Assembly (NCBI GenBank): GCA_947165435.1
Contig: CAMVAI010000001.1
Span: 1 to 64,000 of the forward strand
Length of the DNA stretch: 64,000 nt
Direction: 5' to 3'
From: an uncultured Prevotella sp.
GTDB taxonomy: Bacteria > Bacteroidota > Bacteroidia > Bacteroidales > Bacteroidaceae
Shown in pieces: positions 37,410 through 45,808 of this stretch (position 1 is the stretch's first letter; every line of letters begins with the position of its first letter). The notes beneath the pieces were generated by a model. It did not search any database, was not told the origin of the DNA, and saw only the letters and a program-made list of their open reading frames with translations. The translations under genes were made by a program, and so were the position numbers.

Positions 37410-38537
37410 TTATTCGGCAGCCGTTGTGGGGGTAGATAGGGCCTCGTCTGTGCCCAGCTTGGCAATAGCCTCGCGGGTGTGCTGCATCCAGAGGGCGCGC
37501 ACCTTCGAACGCTCGGCCAGGGCGGGGATATAGCCCTCGTCGGCGTTGTACTTCTTCCAGCAGGGCTCGCTGAAGTTCTTTTCGTAGGCCTTGGTCTGGT
37601 ATCCGGCAGTGGTCATCATGCTGATCCAGCTTTCTGCATCCCCGTCGTCAGCCATGTCGTTGTGGGCGTGGTCGCCGGCGATGGACATCAGCGGGTAGAG
37701 CTGCACGGTGCCGCTGGTGATGCCCCCGGCCTGCATGCGGGCGATGACGTCCTCCACAAAGTTGTCTTCCATGTCCACTGTGCCCACGAAGTAGTGCGGA
37801 TTCAGTGCCTGCAGCTCCGTCTCCAGCTCGGTATAGCGGATGTTAGCACCGTAGTAGTCGTAGTTCTCGGGGTTGCCGTGGCCCATGAAGGCCACCGTAC
37901 CTCCGGCATCGATGATGGCCTTGATGTCGCTCTCGCTGTGCAGCACGGCAGCCAGTTCGGCAACATCGTCGTCTTCGCCCATCAAGGGCACACCCACAGC
38001 CACCTGCTTGTCGATGCTCTTCATATAGGCCGTCGTGAAGTCGCTGTTGCGGTTGTTCATGAAGTCCTTCACGTAGTTGTCGCGCACACGACGGTACTCC
38101 TCGCCGGGAATCACCTGCAGCGACTGCACCACAATCTGCTTGTATCCGGCCAGTCCGATAGCCGTCAGGAAGTGCTCGGGGTCGTAGAAGTCGCGCGATG
38201 CTACATTCTCGCCGGCACGGGCGTTGTTGATGCAGATGGCACTGGAGAAGGAGAGGAACACGTCCCATCCCGTGAACTGTGCCTTGTAGTCGCTCACCAC
38301 CTTGTCGAAGGTGTCGTAGGCTTGTTCCCAGGTAGAGCCGAAGGCAACCACGAGAATCACCTTGTCGCTCTTCTTCTGTGTGTTCACGATGTTGTTCACG
38401 GCCTGCTGGTAGCGGTCGTAGTTCGACTGGTTGCCCAGTGTGTTGATGGTGTTGTTGTCGTCGTCGCTGCTGCAGGCAGTGAATGCTGCGCCGGCCATCA
38501 CCATCATGGCCAGCATCAGGGTTTTAATCTTGTTCAT
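37410..38537 (-). CDS. cbiK: Exported lipoprotein CbiK-type sirohydrochlorin cobaltochelatase
   Basis: CbiK inserts Co2+ into sirohydrochlorin, the entry step of the anaerobic cobalamin pathway. The chelatase fold starts with VILVVAFGSTWEQAYD, and the two family histidines that bind metal are present: His220 in AFMGHGNPEN and His290 in SIAGDHAHNDMA. Unlike cytoplasmic CbiK, this protein begins with a lipoprotein signal peptide (MNKIKTLMLAMMVMAGAAFTACSS, lipid Cys22), so it should act in the periplasm or at a membrane surface. It sits between two TonB receptors and its start overlaps the first receptor's end by 14 bp. It may chelate metal into an imported tetrapyrrole, or remove or scavenge metal. 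That role is inference. Confidence 0.88.
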   Translation of the reverse strand: MNKIKTLMLAMMVMAGAAFTACSSDDDNNTINTLGNQSNYDRYQQAVNNIVNTQKKSDKVILVVAFGSTWEQAYDTFDKVVSDYKAQFTGWDVFLSFSSAICINNARAGENVASRDFYDPEHFLTAIGLAGYKQIVVQSLQVIPGEEYRRVRDNYVKDFMNNRNSDFTTAYMKSIDKQVAVGVPLMGEDDDVAELAAVLHSESDIKAIIDAGGTVAFMGHGNPENYDYYGANIRYTELETELQALNPHYFVGTVDMEDNFVEDVIARMQAGGITSGTVQLYPLMSIAGDHAHNDMADDGDAESWISMMTTAGYQTKAYEKNFSEPCWKKYNADEGYIPALAERSKVRALWMQHTREAIAKLGTDEALSTPTTAAE

Positions 38538-40662
38538 TGTTTTGTTGTGAATTAAAATTAGACTTGTATTTGTTTGACAGTTTCTTGCCTTGGTTCAGCC
38601 GCACGGTCAGCGAGGCAAAGACGGTGCGGCCGGGTGTCGTGGTGCCTAAGTGCAGGCCGTGTGGGGCGCGGTCCACGTAGTCGAAGATGTTGTCCATGCC
38701 GGCCTCTATGCGCAGTGCCTTGCCTATCTGGTGCGACGTGGAGAGCCGCCAGAGCTGGTATCCCTTGCCGTCGCCGTCCATCTGGTAGTATCGCTTGCTG
38801 CTCATGCGTCCGTACGCCCCTATCCCCAGCTGGTAGGCCTTGGAGAACTGGTGGTGCCATGTCACATATACGTTTGCTTTATGGTGTGCCATGCCGTCGA
38901 TGGTGACGCGCTGCATCATGTCGTGGTCGCTGTCATACTGGTTGGCATGCGTGTCTAAGTAGCTGTACGAGCCGCCTGCCGTCAGGTGGCGCCCCTGGTA
39001 GCGTACGGTGACGTCTATTCCGTATGTCTTTGCGTCTTCTATGTTCTGATACTGGCGCACGCGCCGGGGGTCGTACTGCACGATGAGGTCGCCGGGTGCT
39101 TGGCTGTATGGGATGGTAACCAGGGCTATCATGTCGCTCACCTTATTATAATATAGTGAAGCCGTCATCGTGAAGCGGCCTATGCTGTACTCGGCACTCA
39201 TCCCTAAGTAGTTGGAGGCTTGTGCCTTGAGGTCGGTATTGCCCAAGTAGAGATAGACACCGCTCATGTTGCGCACATACTGGTAGTGCAGCTCCTTGGG
39301 TGTTGGCGTCTTGTAGCCCTGGCTCCAGGTGGCGCGCAGCCGCAGCTCTCCCAGCTGGCAGCTGGCCGATAGCTTGGGCGTCAGGCGGGTGCCGAATCCC
39401 CCGTTGCGTGTCAGCCTCAGACCAGCGGTAAGACATACCGAGGCAGAGGCACCGTTGATGGCTCTCCATTCGTCCTGCACGTACAGAGCCTGTGTGTTGT
39501 CTGTGGCTGTGCCGCCTTTCACGCGCATGGGAGCCTTGAGCCAGTCGTAGCGGTAGTCGAAGCCTGCCGACAGTGTCTGCCGGTAGGGCAGTGTGAAGAT
39601 GCCCTTCAGCGACACTTGCGTGAGCTGTTGCTCGCTCTGCAGTTCGCGGTCGCCGGGGAAGTAGGGGAAGTAGTTGGTGAACCGTCCCCTCACATAGCCG
39701 TCGGTCAGTGTGGTGTCGGTATAGGCGTAATAGTATGCGTGGCGCTTCCAGTCGGCATCCAGCGTGATGGCGTTGCCGTCGCCGAACTGCCATTTCCCGC
39801 CTCCCGACAGCGAGGCGTTGTTGTATTGCAGGTCGTAGGTCTTCACATCTACGCCGGGGTGATGGCCGCTGGGCCGGTAGATGCGCTTCCAGTAGATGGT
39901 GCCGCCGGCATACAGCTCGGTGTTGGCCGTCGGCTGGAAGGCCAGCCGCTCGGCCAACTGCCAGTTGGTGTGCCGGTTGACGGTCTTGTTCTGCGAGTCG
40001 GTGATGTGGTATTCCGTCGCCGAGGGGTTCTCCTCGCTGGTGTTCTGCCATCCGTCGGAGTGCTGTAGCTGGAAGTTGGTATAGCTCGTCAGCCTGCCAT
40101 ACCGCACGGCTATGCCGTTGTGCTGGCGAATGTCGCCATACGAGCCTACGCGGCTGGTGTTCTCGACCATCAGTCCCTGCTCGGTGTGCTTGCGGGTGAT
40201 GATGTTGATGACGCCGGCTATGGCATCCGAGCCGTAGAGCGCCGACGATGCTCCCTTCACTATCTCGATGCGCTCGATGTTGTGCGGGTCGATGAGCGAG
40301 AGGTCGTTCTCGCCGCCGTTGTCGCCATGCAGGCGCCTGCCGTCAATGAGTATGAGCACGTAGGCGTTGCCCAGTCCGTTCATCTGCAGGTGCGACCCCA
40401 TGTCGTTCTCGCTGAAGTCGAAGCTGGCCGTCAGTCCCGAGAGGATGTCCTCTATGCAGCGCCCTGCATACTGCTGTAGCTGGCGGCGGCTGATTACTTC
40501 CGTCTGCACGGGGGCGTCTTTCAGCAGATGTTGTGTGCCCGTGCCGGTCACCACCACCTCCTGCACGCTGTCAGTGCGCCATACGTCATTCTGCGCCCTG
40601 CCAGCCACGACTGCGCATAGTGCTAACAGTCCTGCTGTCAATCTTGATTTCTTTTCCATCAT
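38524..40662 (-). CDS. TonB-dependent receptor, first gene of the B12-riboswitch operon
   Basis: This 712-residue BtuB-like receptor has a signal peptide, a TonB box region (VQEVVVTGTGTQ), a plug (TEVISRRQLQQYAG, RIEIVKGASSALYGSDAIAGVINII) and a barrel. The second Met (40659) is an equally good start. It is directly downstream of a cobalamin riboswitch, so expression should fall when B12 is plentiful. It is followed by the lipoprotein CbiK, which suggests uptake of a corrinoid, cobinamide or metal-free tetrapyrrole. The barrel end overlaps cbiK by 14 bp. Confidence 0.87.
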   Translation of the reverse strand: MMEKKSRLTAGLLALCAVVAGRAQNDVWRTDSVQEVVVTGTGTQHLLKDAPVQTEVISRRQLQQYAGRCIEDILSGLTASFDFSENDMGSHLQMNGLGNAYVLILIDGRRLHGDNGGENDLSLIDPHNIERIEIVKGASSALYGSDAIAGVINIITRKHTEQGLMVENTSRVGSYGDIRQHNGIAVRYGRLTSYTNFQLQHSDGWQNTSEENPSATEYHITDSQNKTVNRHTNWQLAERLAFQPTANTELYAGGTIYWKRIYRPSGHHPGVDVKTYDLQYNNASLSGGGKWQFGDGNAITLDADWKRHAYYYAYTDTTLTDGYVRGRFTNYFPYFPGDRELQSEQQLTQVSLKGIFTLPYRQTLSAGFDYRYDWLKAPMRVKGGTATDNTQALYVQDEWRAINGASASVCLTAGLRLTRNGGFGTRLTPKLSASCQLGELRLRATWSQGYKTPTPKELHYQYVRNMSGVYLYLGNTDLKAQASNYLGMSAEYSIGRFTMTASLYYNKVSDMIALVTIPYSQAPGDLIVQYDPRRVRQYQNIEDAKTYGIDVTVRYQGRHLTAGGSYSYLDTHANQYDSDHDMMQRVTIDGMAHHKANVYVTWHHQFSKAYQLGIGAYGRMSSKRYYQMDGDGKGYQLWRLSTSHQIGKALRIEAGMDNIFDYVDRAPHGLHLGTTTPGRTVFASLTVRLNQGKKLSNKYKSNFNSQQNNEQD

Positions 40663-40714
40663 GTCTTGCTTTCCGCTGGCGCATCTTCCTGTACGCGGCG
40701 TACTTTTCTTGTCG

Positions 40715-40890
40715 TTGGCAGGTCTTCTGACTTTCCCCAGTCTGCTCTGCCTTCCCGCCCCTCCGTGGGGCAGTGGCGTTATACAAGCAGACCTCTTAAA
40801 CGAGGATTACAGCAGCAGGAACTGTTCAGGACTTCCACCTGATTCCCTTGCATCGAGGCCCTCCTTCGGGGCCTGATTACCAATATTGCG
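40715..40890 (-). ncRNA. Cobalamin riboswitch (adenosylcobalamin class)
   Basis: On the minus strand the conserved parts appear in order: a 5' hairpin (GGCCCCGAAGGAGGGCC), GGGAATCAGGTGGAAGTCC, CTGCTGCTGTAA, GCCACTG (40777-40771), GGGAAGGC, and the B12 box AGTCAGAAGACCTGCC (40732-40717). Between the aptamer and the ATG at 40662 lies a small hairpin GTACGCGGCGTAC (40691-40703) that may belong to the expression platform. It controls the TonB receptor-cbiK-btuB-cobD operon. I found no second copy in the window. Confidence 0.93.
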
Positions 40891-40893
40891 GGT

Positions 40894-40901
40894 GCAAAGG
40901 T
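40894..40901 (-). promoter_or_regulatory. Promoter -7 box upstream of the riboswitch
   Basis: TACCTTTG on the minus strand (40901-40894) fits the Bacteroidetes -7 consensus and lies just upstream of the riboswitch 5' hairpin, so the aptamer would be near the start of the transcript. Confidence 0.6.
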
Positions 40902-40977
40902 ACGAAATGTTTTTGACATACGAAAAAGATTCTGGAAATTTTGCAAAAAAAAGAGAGCTTGTCAAAAAGCTTGTCAC

Positions 40978-41047
40978 AAACAAACGGGAAAATGCCGTTA
41001 ACGAGCTTGCATGGTCAAAAACAAACGGGAAAATGGCGTTAATGAGC
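40978..41047. repeat. Pair of 29-bp direct repeats between the riboswitch and the Rpn remnant
   Basis: AAACAAACGGGAAAATGCCG...GAGC (40978-41006) recurs at 41019-41047 with two mismatches. A shorter AGCTTGTCA repeat lies just before. The rest of the 311-bp gap from 40902 to 41213 holds only the two outward promoters. Confidence 0.85.
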
Positions 41048-41156
41048 AACCATCCCCACCAAGACGTATTATGCCTGTGCGGGTTTCTTCTTACCTTTTC
41101 CCCTGGAAAATTCCTGAGGCGGCGAAGAAAACAAGCAGTTTTTCCGTGCTCACCGT

Positions 41157-41186
41157 TTGGCGTTTGCAAAAATCTTCGTAACTTTG
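41157..41186 (+). promoter_or_regulatory. Promoter of the Rpn remnant
   Basis: TTTG/TTG at 41156-41159, a 19-bp spacer and TAACTTTG at 41179-41186 match the full Bacteroidetes -33/-7 pattern. The remnant's ATG follows at 41214. Confidence 0.65.
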
Positions 41187-41213
41187 CGGCATCAACTCAC
41201 AACGACAACGATT

Positions 41214-41613
41214 ATGGGAAAGTATTTGAACCCGAAAGCCGACCTGACTTTCAAGAAGATATTCGGCGAGCACCCGCACCTGGTCATCAGTCTGCTCAAC
41301 GCCATGCTGCCGCTGGCCGACGGCGAGCGCGTGGAGAGCATCGAGTACTGGCCTGCGGAGAAGATACCCCGCCGCACGGCGGCCGAGAAGGACAGCATCG
41401 TGGACGTGTGCTGCCGCGACAACAAGAAGCGCGAGTTCATCGTGGAGATGCAGATGACGTGGACGGAGTCGTTCAAGAAGCGCGTGCTGCTGAACGCCTC
41501 GAAGGCCTACGTGGCGCAGACGGAGGCCGGCGAGCCTTACCATGAGCATCATGACTATAGAACAAATTGCGAAAACTATCGACCTCGATGTTGAGCTGGT
41601 CCGTAAGTTGTAA
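41214..41613 (+). pseudogene. Internally deleted Rpn/PD-(D/E)XK nuclease-family gene
   Basis: The N-terminal about 110 residues (MGKYLNPKADLTFKKIFGEH, SIVDVCCRDNKKREFIVEMQM with the D...ExQ nuclease motif) are those of the Rpn recombination-promoting nuclease family, usually near 280 residues. After AYVAQTEAGEPY the frame is lost and stops at 41594. In another frame from 41542 the sequence MSIMTIEQIAKTIDLDVELVRKL matches the characteristic C-terminal end of the same family, stopping at 41613. The middle of the gene is therefore missing. The promoter is intact, so a truncated product with the nuclease motif could still be made. Confidence 0.8.
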
Positions 41614-41653
41614 GCCACCTTGCCGATTGGCGATAAGACAGCGTGTATTTTTG

Positions 41654-41670
41654 TACCTTTGCACGTCATG
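41654..41670 (+). promoter_or_regulatory. Promoter -7 box 6 nt before the cbiA start
   Basis: TACCTTTG (41654-41661) is followed after 6 nt by the ATG at 41668, leaving essentially no room for a leader or ribosome-binding site. Confidence 0.55.
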
Positions 41671-42954
41671 AAATGTCAGTTTCTTATAGCAGCGCCTTTC
41701 AGCGGCTCGGGCAAGACTACCGTTGCCCGGGGGCTGATGGCTCTTTTTGCGCAGCAGGGCTGCCGGGTGCAGCCTTTCAAGTGCGGGCCGGACTATATCG
41801 ACACCAAGTTCCACGCAGCAGTGTGCGGGCGGCCCAGCGTCAACCTCGACACATTCATGGCATCGCCAGCACATGTGCAGGCCCTGTTTGGCCGTTATGG
41901 TGCCGATGCAGATGCCTGTGTGGTCGAGGGCATGATGGGTCTGTTCGACGGGTATGACCGCGAGCGTGGCTCGTCGTACGAGATAGCCCGTGTGCTTGCC
42001 TTGCCTGTCGTGCTGGTGGTCGATGCCCGGTCGGCGGCCTATTCCATGGCGGCACTGCTTTCCGGCTTTATCCGCTTCCGTGACGATATTTGTATTGCCG
42101 GTGTCATCTTCAACAAGGTGGGGTCGGAGCGTCACTGCCGCATGCTGCGCCAGGTATGCAACGACTTGCACCTCACTTGCTACGGCTGTCTGCCCAAGCA
42201 TGCTGCCTTGGAGCAGGAATCACGCTATTTAGGCTTGGACTACTCTGGGGAAAACGTAGGGTGTGCAGAATTACTCCGGTTGATAGACACGCATGTGAGG
42301 TGGCGCGACTTGGCGCGGCTGTCTGTCGGCGGCGTGTCAGCCGCTGTCTCGGCATTGGCGGGTGCTTCTTCCGGAACGCCGGGGCATGATGCCTGCGAAC
42401 GGGAAAGATTGCGGGTTTGCTGCGCCCGGAGTGCCGACAGCTTTTCTTTCTTCTATCAGGAGGTGCTCGATGGCTTCGGACAGGTGTGCTTTTTCAATCC
42501 GGAGCACGAGGTGCCTCGCTTGGACGGCATCGACCTGCTCTATCTGCCGGGCGGCTATCCTGAGAAACACGCGGCGGCACTGACAAATAACGAGGCCTGC
42601 CGACAAGCCATCCGCCGTTATGCCGACGCCGGCGGCCGCATCCATGCTGAGTGTGGCGGCATGATGTATCTTTGCCAGAGCATTCTGACCGACGGCGGCG
42701 AATATGAGATGTGCGGCGTGCTGCCCTACAAGATTACGGCACGGCGGTCCGACCGGCGGCTCTCGTTAGGCTACCGCCGCTTTCAGCTGGACGGGAAGGA
42801 GTATCGCGGGCACGAGTTCCATTATACACAATTCCTTGGCGCACCGCCTGCATCGGTCGCCACGGTCTATAATGCCAGGGGCGAGGAGGTCGCATCGCCC
42901 GTATTGAGATATAAGAACGTATTAGCCAGTTATACCCATTTGTATCAGTTATGA
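41668..42954 (+). CDS. cbiA: Cobyrinic acid a,c-diamide synthase
   Basis: CbiA/CobB amidates the a and c side chains of the corrin ring using glutamine and ATP. I start at MKCQFLIAAPFSGSGKTT (41668); the ORF-track extension lies across the promoter. The P-loop-like N-terminal domain (APFSGSGKTTVARGL, KCGPDYIDTKFH, VVEGMMGLFDG) is followed by a class-I glutamine amidotransferase domain. The nucleophile Cys is in HAECGGMMYL and the closing His in YRGHEFHYTQF. The length of 428 residues is usual. Its stop overlaps the cbiP start by 4 bp. Confidence 0.95.
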   Translation: MKCQFLIAAPFSGSGKTTVARGLMALFAQQGCRVQPFKCGPDYIDTKFHAAVCGRPSVNLDTFMASPAHVQALFGRYGADADACVVEGMMGLFDGYDRERGSSYEIARVLALPVVLVVDARSAAYSMAALLSGFIRFRDDICIAGVIFNKVGSERHCRMLRQVCNDLHLTCYGCLPKHAALEQESRYLGLDYSGENVGCAELLRLIDTHVRWRDLARLSVGGVSAAVSALAGASSGTPGHDACERERLRVCCARSADSFSFFYQEVLDGFGQVCFFNPEHEVPRLDGIDLLYLPGGYPEKHAAALTNNEACRQAIRRYADAGGRIHAECGGMMYLCQSILTDGGEYEMCGVLPYKITARRSDRRLSLGYRRFQLDGKEYRGHEFHYTQFLGAPPASVATVYNARGEEVASPVLRYKNVLASYTHLYQL

Positions 42955-44384
42955 AACGATTGCATCCCGTGATGTTGGCAGGCACAGGCAGCGATGTCGG
43001 CAAGAGTGTGGTGGCGGCAGCCTTCTGCCGCATCTTCCGGCAAGACGGCTATCACCCTGCTCCCTTCAAGGCACAGAACATGGCATTGAACTCATACGCC
43101 ACGCCCGACGGCCTGGAGATAGGCCGTGCCCAGGCCGTACAGGCCGAGGCGGCCAGCGTGGCTTGCCATACGGACATGAACCCCCTGCTGCTGAAGCCGC
43201 AGAGCGACCACAGCTCGCAGGTGGTGCTGCACGGCAAGCCCATAGGCAGCAAGTCGGCCTACGACTACTGGCGCCGCGGCTCTTCGGAAATAGATTTCCG
43301 GGCAGAGGTGTGTGCGGCCTTCGACCGTCTGGCCAGTCGCTACAACCCGATAGTGATGGAGGGGGCAGGAAGCATCTCCGAACTGAATCTGCGCGATACC
43401 GACTTGGTGAACCTGCCCATGGCGCGGCACGCCAAGGCCGACGTGCTGCTGGTGGGCGACATCGACCGTGGAGGCGTGTTCGCCTCCGTGTATGGCAGCA
43501 TAGCCCTACAGTCGGCAGCCGACCGTAGGCTCATCAAGGGCATCATCATCAACAAGTTCCGGGGCGACATGAGCCTGTTTGCCGAGGGGCGTAAGATGCT
43601 GGAGGATATTTGCCGCGTCCCCGTGCTGGGTGTCATACCCTATTACCATGACATCCATATCGAAGAGGAAGACAGCGTCAGCCTGCAGCAGAAGCAGCGC
43701 CAGATGGCCGAGGGGAAGGTGAACGTGGCGGTGGTGCTGTTGCGCCACATCAGTAACTTCACCGACTTCGACGTGCTGGAGCGCGACCCGCGTGTCAACC
43801 TCTTTTATACCAGCAACACCACCGACATCAGTCAGGCCGACATCATTATACTTCCCGGCACCAAGACAACATTGGACGACCTGCTGGAATTGCGGCGCAA
43901 CGGCTGTGCGCAGGCCATTCAGCGTGCCCACCGCGAAGGGCGCATGGTGGTAGGCATCTGTGGCGGCTACCAGATGTTGGGGCAGAGCATTGACGACCCG
44001 GAGGGCATCGAAGGCACGGTAGCCCGTCTGCCCGGACTGGGGCTGCTGCCCATCCATACCACGATGACAGCAACCAAGCAGACCCGGCAGGTAACCTTCC
44101 GGTTCGACGGCAAGGAGTGTCGTGGCTATGAGATTCACCAGGGTGTGAGCGATACCTCCGAGGCCGTTCTGCAGGCCGGCCATTGCATAGGCACCTATAT
44201 CCACGGGTTCCTTGACAATGCCCCGGTCATTGACTATCTGCTCGGGGGACTTTGTGCCGAGAAGTGCCAGCCGGTCGCTTTCGACTATCAAGCCTACAAG
44301 GAAGAACAGTACAACCGCCTGGCAGACCATGTGCGCCGCTATGTGGATATGGACAGGATTTACCAGATATTGACCGATGAATAA
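42951..44384 (+). CDS. cbiP: Cobyric acid synthase
   Basis: CbiP/CobQ adds four further amides to adenosylcobyrinic a,c-diamide. The 477-residue protein shows the N-terminal dethiobiotin-synthetase-like domain (MLAGTGSDVGKSVVAAAFCR, PFKAQNMALNSY, EGAGSISELNLRD) and a glutamine amidotransferase domain with the nucleophile Cys in VVGICGGYQMLGQ. It is the second gene of the cbiA-cbiP-cbiB operon, overlapping its neighbours by 4 and 8 bp. Confidence 0.96.
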   Translation: MKRLHPVMLAGTGSDVGKSVVAAAFCRIFRQDGYHPAPFKAQNMALNSYATPDGLEIGRAQAVQAEAASVACHTDMNPLLLKPQSDHSSQVVLHGKPIGSKSAYDYWRRGSSEIDFRAEVCAAFDRLASRYNPIVMEGAGSISELNLRDTDLVNLPMARHAKADVLLVGDIDRGGVFASVYGSIALQSAADRRLIKGIIINKFRGDMSLFAEGRKMLEDICRVPVLGVIPYYHDIHIEEEDSVSLQQKQRQMAEGKVNVAVVLLRHISNFTDFDVLERDPRVNLFYTSNTTDISQADIIILPGTKTTLDDLLELRRNGCAQAIQRAHREGRMVVGICGGYQMLGQSIDDPEGIEGTVARLPGLGLLPIHTTMTATKQTRQVTFRFDGKECRGYEIHQGVSDTSEAVLQAGHCIGTYIHGFLDNAPVIDYLLGGLCAEKCQPVAFDYQAYKEEQYNRLADHVRRYVDMDRIYQILTDE

Positions 44385-45294
44385 CTTCATGTCCCTGCTG
44401 CTTGGATGGCTGCTCGACCTCCTGCTTGGCGACCCTCAGCGACTGCCGCACCCGGTGGTGTGGTTCGGGCGGGCGATAGCCTTTGGCGAGCGACACCTGA
44501 ACCGGGGCGACAGCCGGAAACTGAAGGGGGCCGCAATGGCTGTGGTTCTGATAGCCGCCGTGTTCGGCTTGGCCAGTGCCATGCGCAGTCTCTGTGGCCT
44601 GTTCTCGGGCTGGATGCTCATGATGCTCGACGCCATCATCGTGTTCTATTGCCTGGCCGGGACAACGCTTGTCCGCGAGGTGCGACAGGTGTTCCTGGCT
44701 TTAGACCGCTCCATAGAGGAGGGCCGGCAGCAGGTGGCCCGCATCGTGGGGCGCGACACTTCCGGGCTTACGGCGCAGGAGGTGCGCACGGCAGCACTCG
44801 AAACGCTGGCCGAAAACCTGAGCGACGGGGTGATAGCACCCCTCTTCTGGCTGGCACTGTTGGCCCCCCCCGGTATGCTGGCTTATAAAATGGTAAATAC
44901 GCTCGACTCGATGATAGGCTACCGGACAGACCGTTATCGCGACTTCGGCTGCTGGGCGGCACGGATAGACGATGTGGCCAACTACATTCCCGCACGGCTG
45001 ACGGCACTGCTCATGGTCGTAGCTGCCGGCCGGCCGGGGCTGATAGCCTTTGTCTGGCGAAACGGCAGGAGGCATGCCTCGCCCAACAGCGGCTATCCCG
45101 AGGCGGCACTTGCCGGGCTGCTCGACTGTAGGTTCGGCGGTCCGCACACTTATTTTGGCATGGTCGTGGAAAAGCCCTTTATTGGCGACAACGACCGCAT
45201 ACTTACTACTGCCGACATGCAGCGAGCCGTTCGTGTGAACCGTATGGCCGAGGTGTTGGCGGTCACGCTGGTGTCGCTTAGATTTCTATGCTGA
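44377..45294 (+). CDS. cbiB: Adenosylcobinamide-phosphate synthase, membrane protein
   Basis: CbiB attaches the aminopropanol phosphate made via CobD to cobyric acid. The 305-residue membrane protein starts with LLLGWLLDLLLGDPQRLPHPVVWFGR and has the conserved ETLAENLSDGVIAPLFW, NTLDSMIGYRTDRY and GRRHASPNSGYPEAALAG motifs. It is last in its operon and ends in a 17-bp convergent overlap with cobC. Confidence 0.95.
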   Translation: MNNFMSLLLGWLLDLLLGDPQRLPHPVVWFGRAIAFGERHLNRGDSRKLKGAAMAVVLIAAVFGLASAMRSLCGLFSGWMLMMLDAIIVFYCLAGTTLVREVRQVFLALDRSIEEGRQQVARIVGRDTSGLTAQEVRTAALETLAENLSDGVIAPLFWLALLAPPGMLAYKMVNTLDSMIGYRTDRYRDFGCWAARIDDVANYIPARLTALLMVVAAGRPGLIAFVWRNGRRHASPNSGYPEAALAGLLDCRFGGPHTYFGMVVEKPFIGDNDRILTTADMQRAVRVNRMAEVLAVTLVSLRFLC

Positions 45295-45808
45295 TGATGC
45301 CGCCGTATGGCACCAAGTGTTGCCATACTGTTTCCAAAGTGTAAATCCCGGCATAGACGGAAGCCGAGGCCAGTACGCCACCATGCGCGAAAACGGCTAC
45401 CCTGCGGTAGGGCGTGGTGCGCAGTGCGTCTAAGAATTGCGACACACGTGCCAGTTGCTGTATGAAACTCTCGCCGTTGGGGGTGGGCAGGTGCAGATAG
45501 TCGGCGTACCACTGTTGCAGATAGGGGTCGCTGATGTCGTCGTAGCGTCGCATCTCCCAGTCGCCCATAGCCATCTCCAGCAGTCGCCGGTCGGCCTCGG
45601 CATGCGGGTATCCGCAATAGGTTGCCAGCATCCGTGCCCGGGTCAGCGGCGAGGTGTAGGCCTTGTCGATGGGTCCATATTGTGCTAAGTGCTGCTTGGT
45701 GGCGGCAGCCTCTGTAGCGAAGGTGTCGGCTACGGGTACGTCCGACTGTCCGTAGCAGGTGCCGGGGGCGACGGCAACGCTGGTATGTCTAATCAATATG
45801 ACTTCCAT
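45278..45808 (-). CDS. cobC: Alpha-ribazole phosphatase-type histidine phosphatase
   Basis: This is a small phosphoglycerate-mutase-superfamily enzyme with LIRHTSV (RHG motif), TSPLTRARM, MAMGDWEMR and VFAHGGVLA carrying the second His. In this place, last of the cobU-cobT-cobS run, it most likely removes phosphate from alpha-ribazole phosphate or adenosylcobalamin phosphate. The start MEVILIRH at 45808 is preferred over the Met four codons upstream; either overlaps the cobS end. The superfamily is broad, so the substrate comes from context. Confidence 0.85.
   Translation of the reverse strand: MEVILIRHTSVAVAPGTCYGQSDVPVADTFATEAAATKQHLAQYGPIDKAYTSPLTRARMLATYCGYPHAEADRRLLEMAMGDWEMRRYDDISDPYLQQWYADYLHLPTPNGESFIQQLARVSQFLDALRTTPYRRVAVFAHGGVLASASVYAGIYTLETVWQHLVPYGGIISIEI

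Noticed and set aside
40740-40775. Family-A element in the riboswitch (CCCGCCCCTCCGTGGGG)
   Set aside because: The GC-rich hairpin is part of the conserved cobalamin aptamer, not a dispersed element.
41473-42201. Minus-strand ORF of 242 residues near cbiA
   Set aside because: Antisense to the Rpn remnant and cbiA, without motif or start signal.
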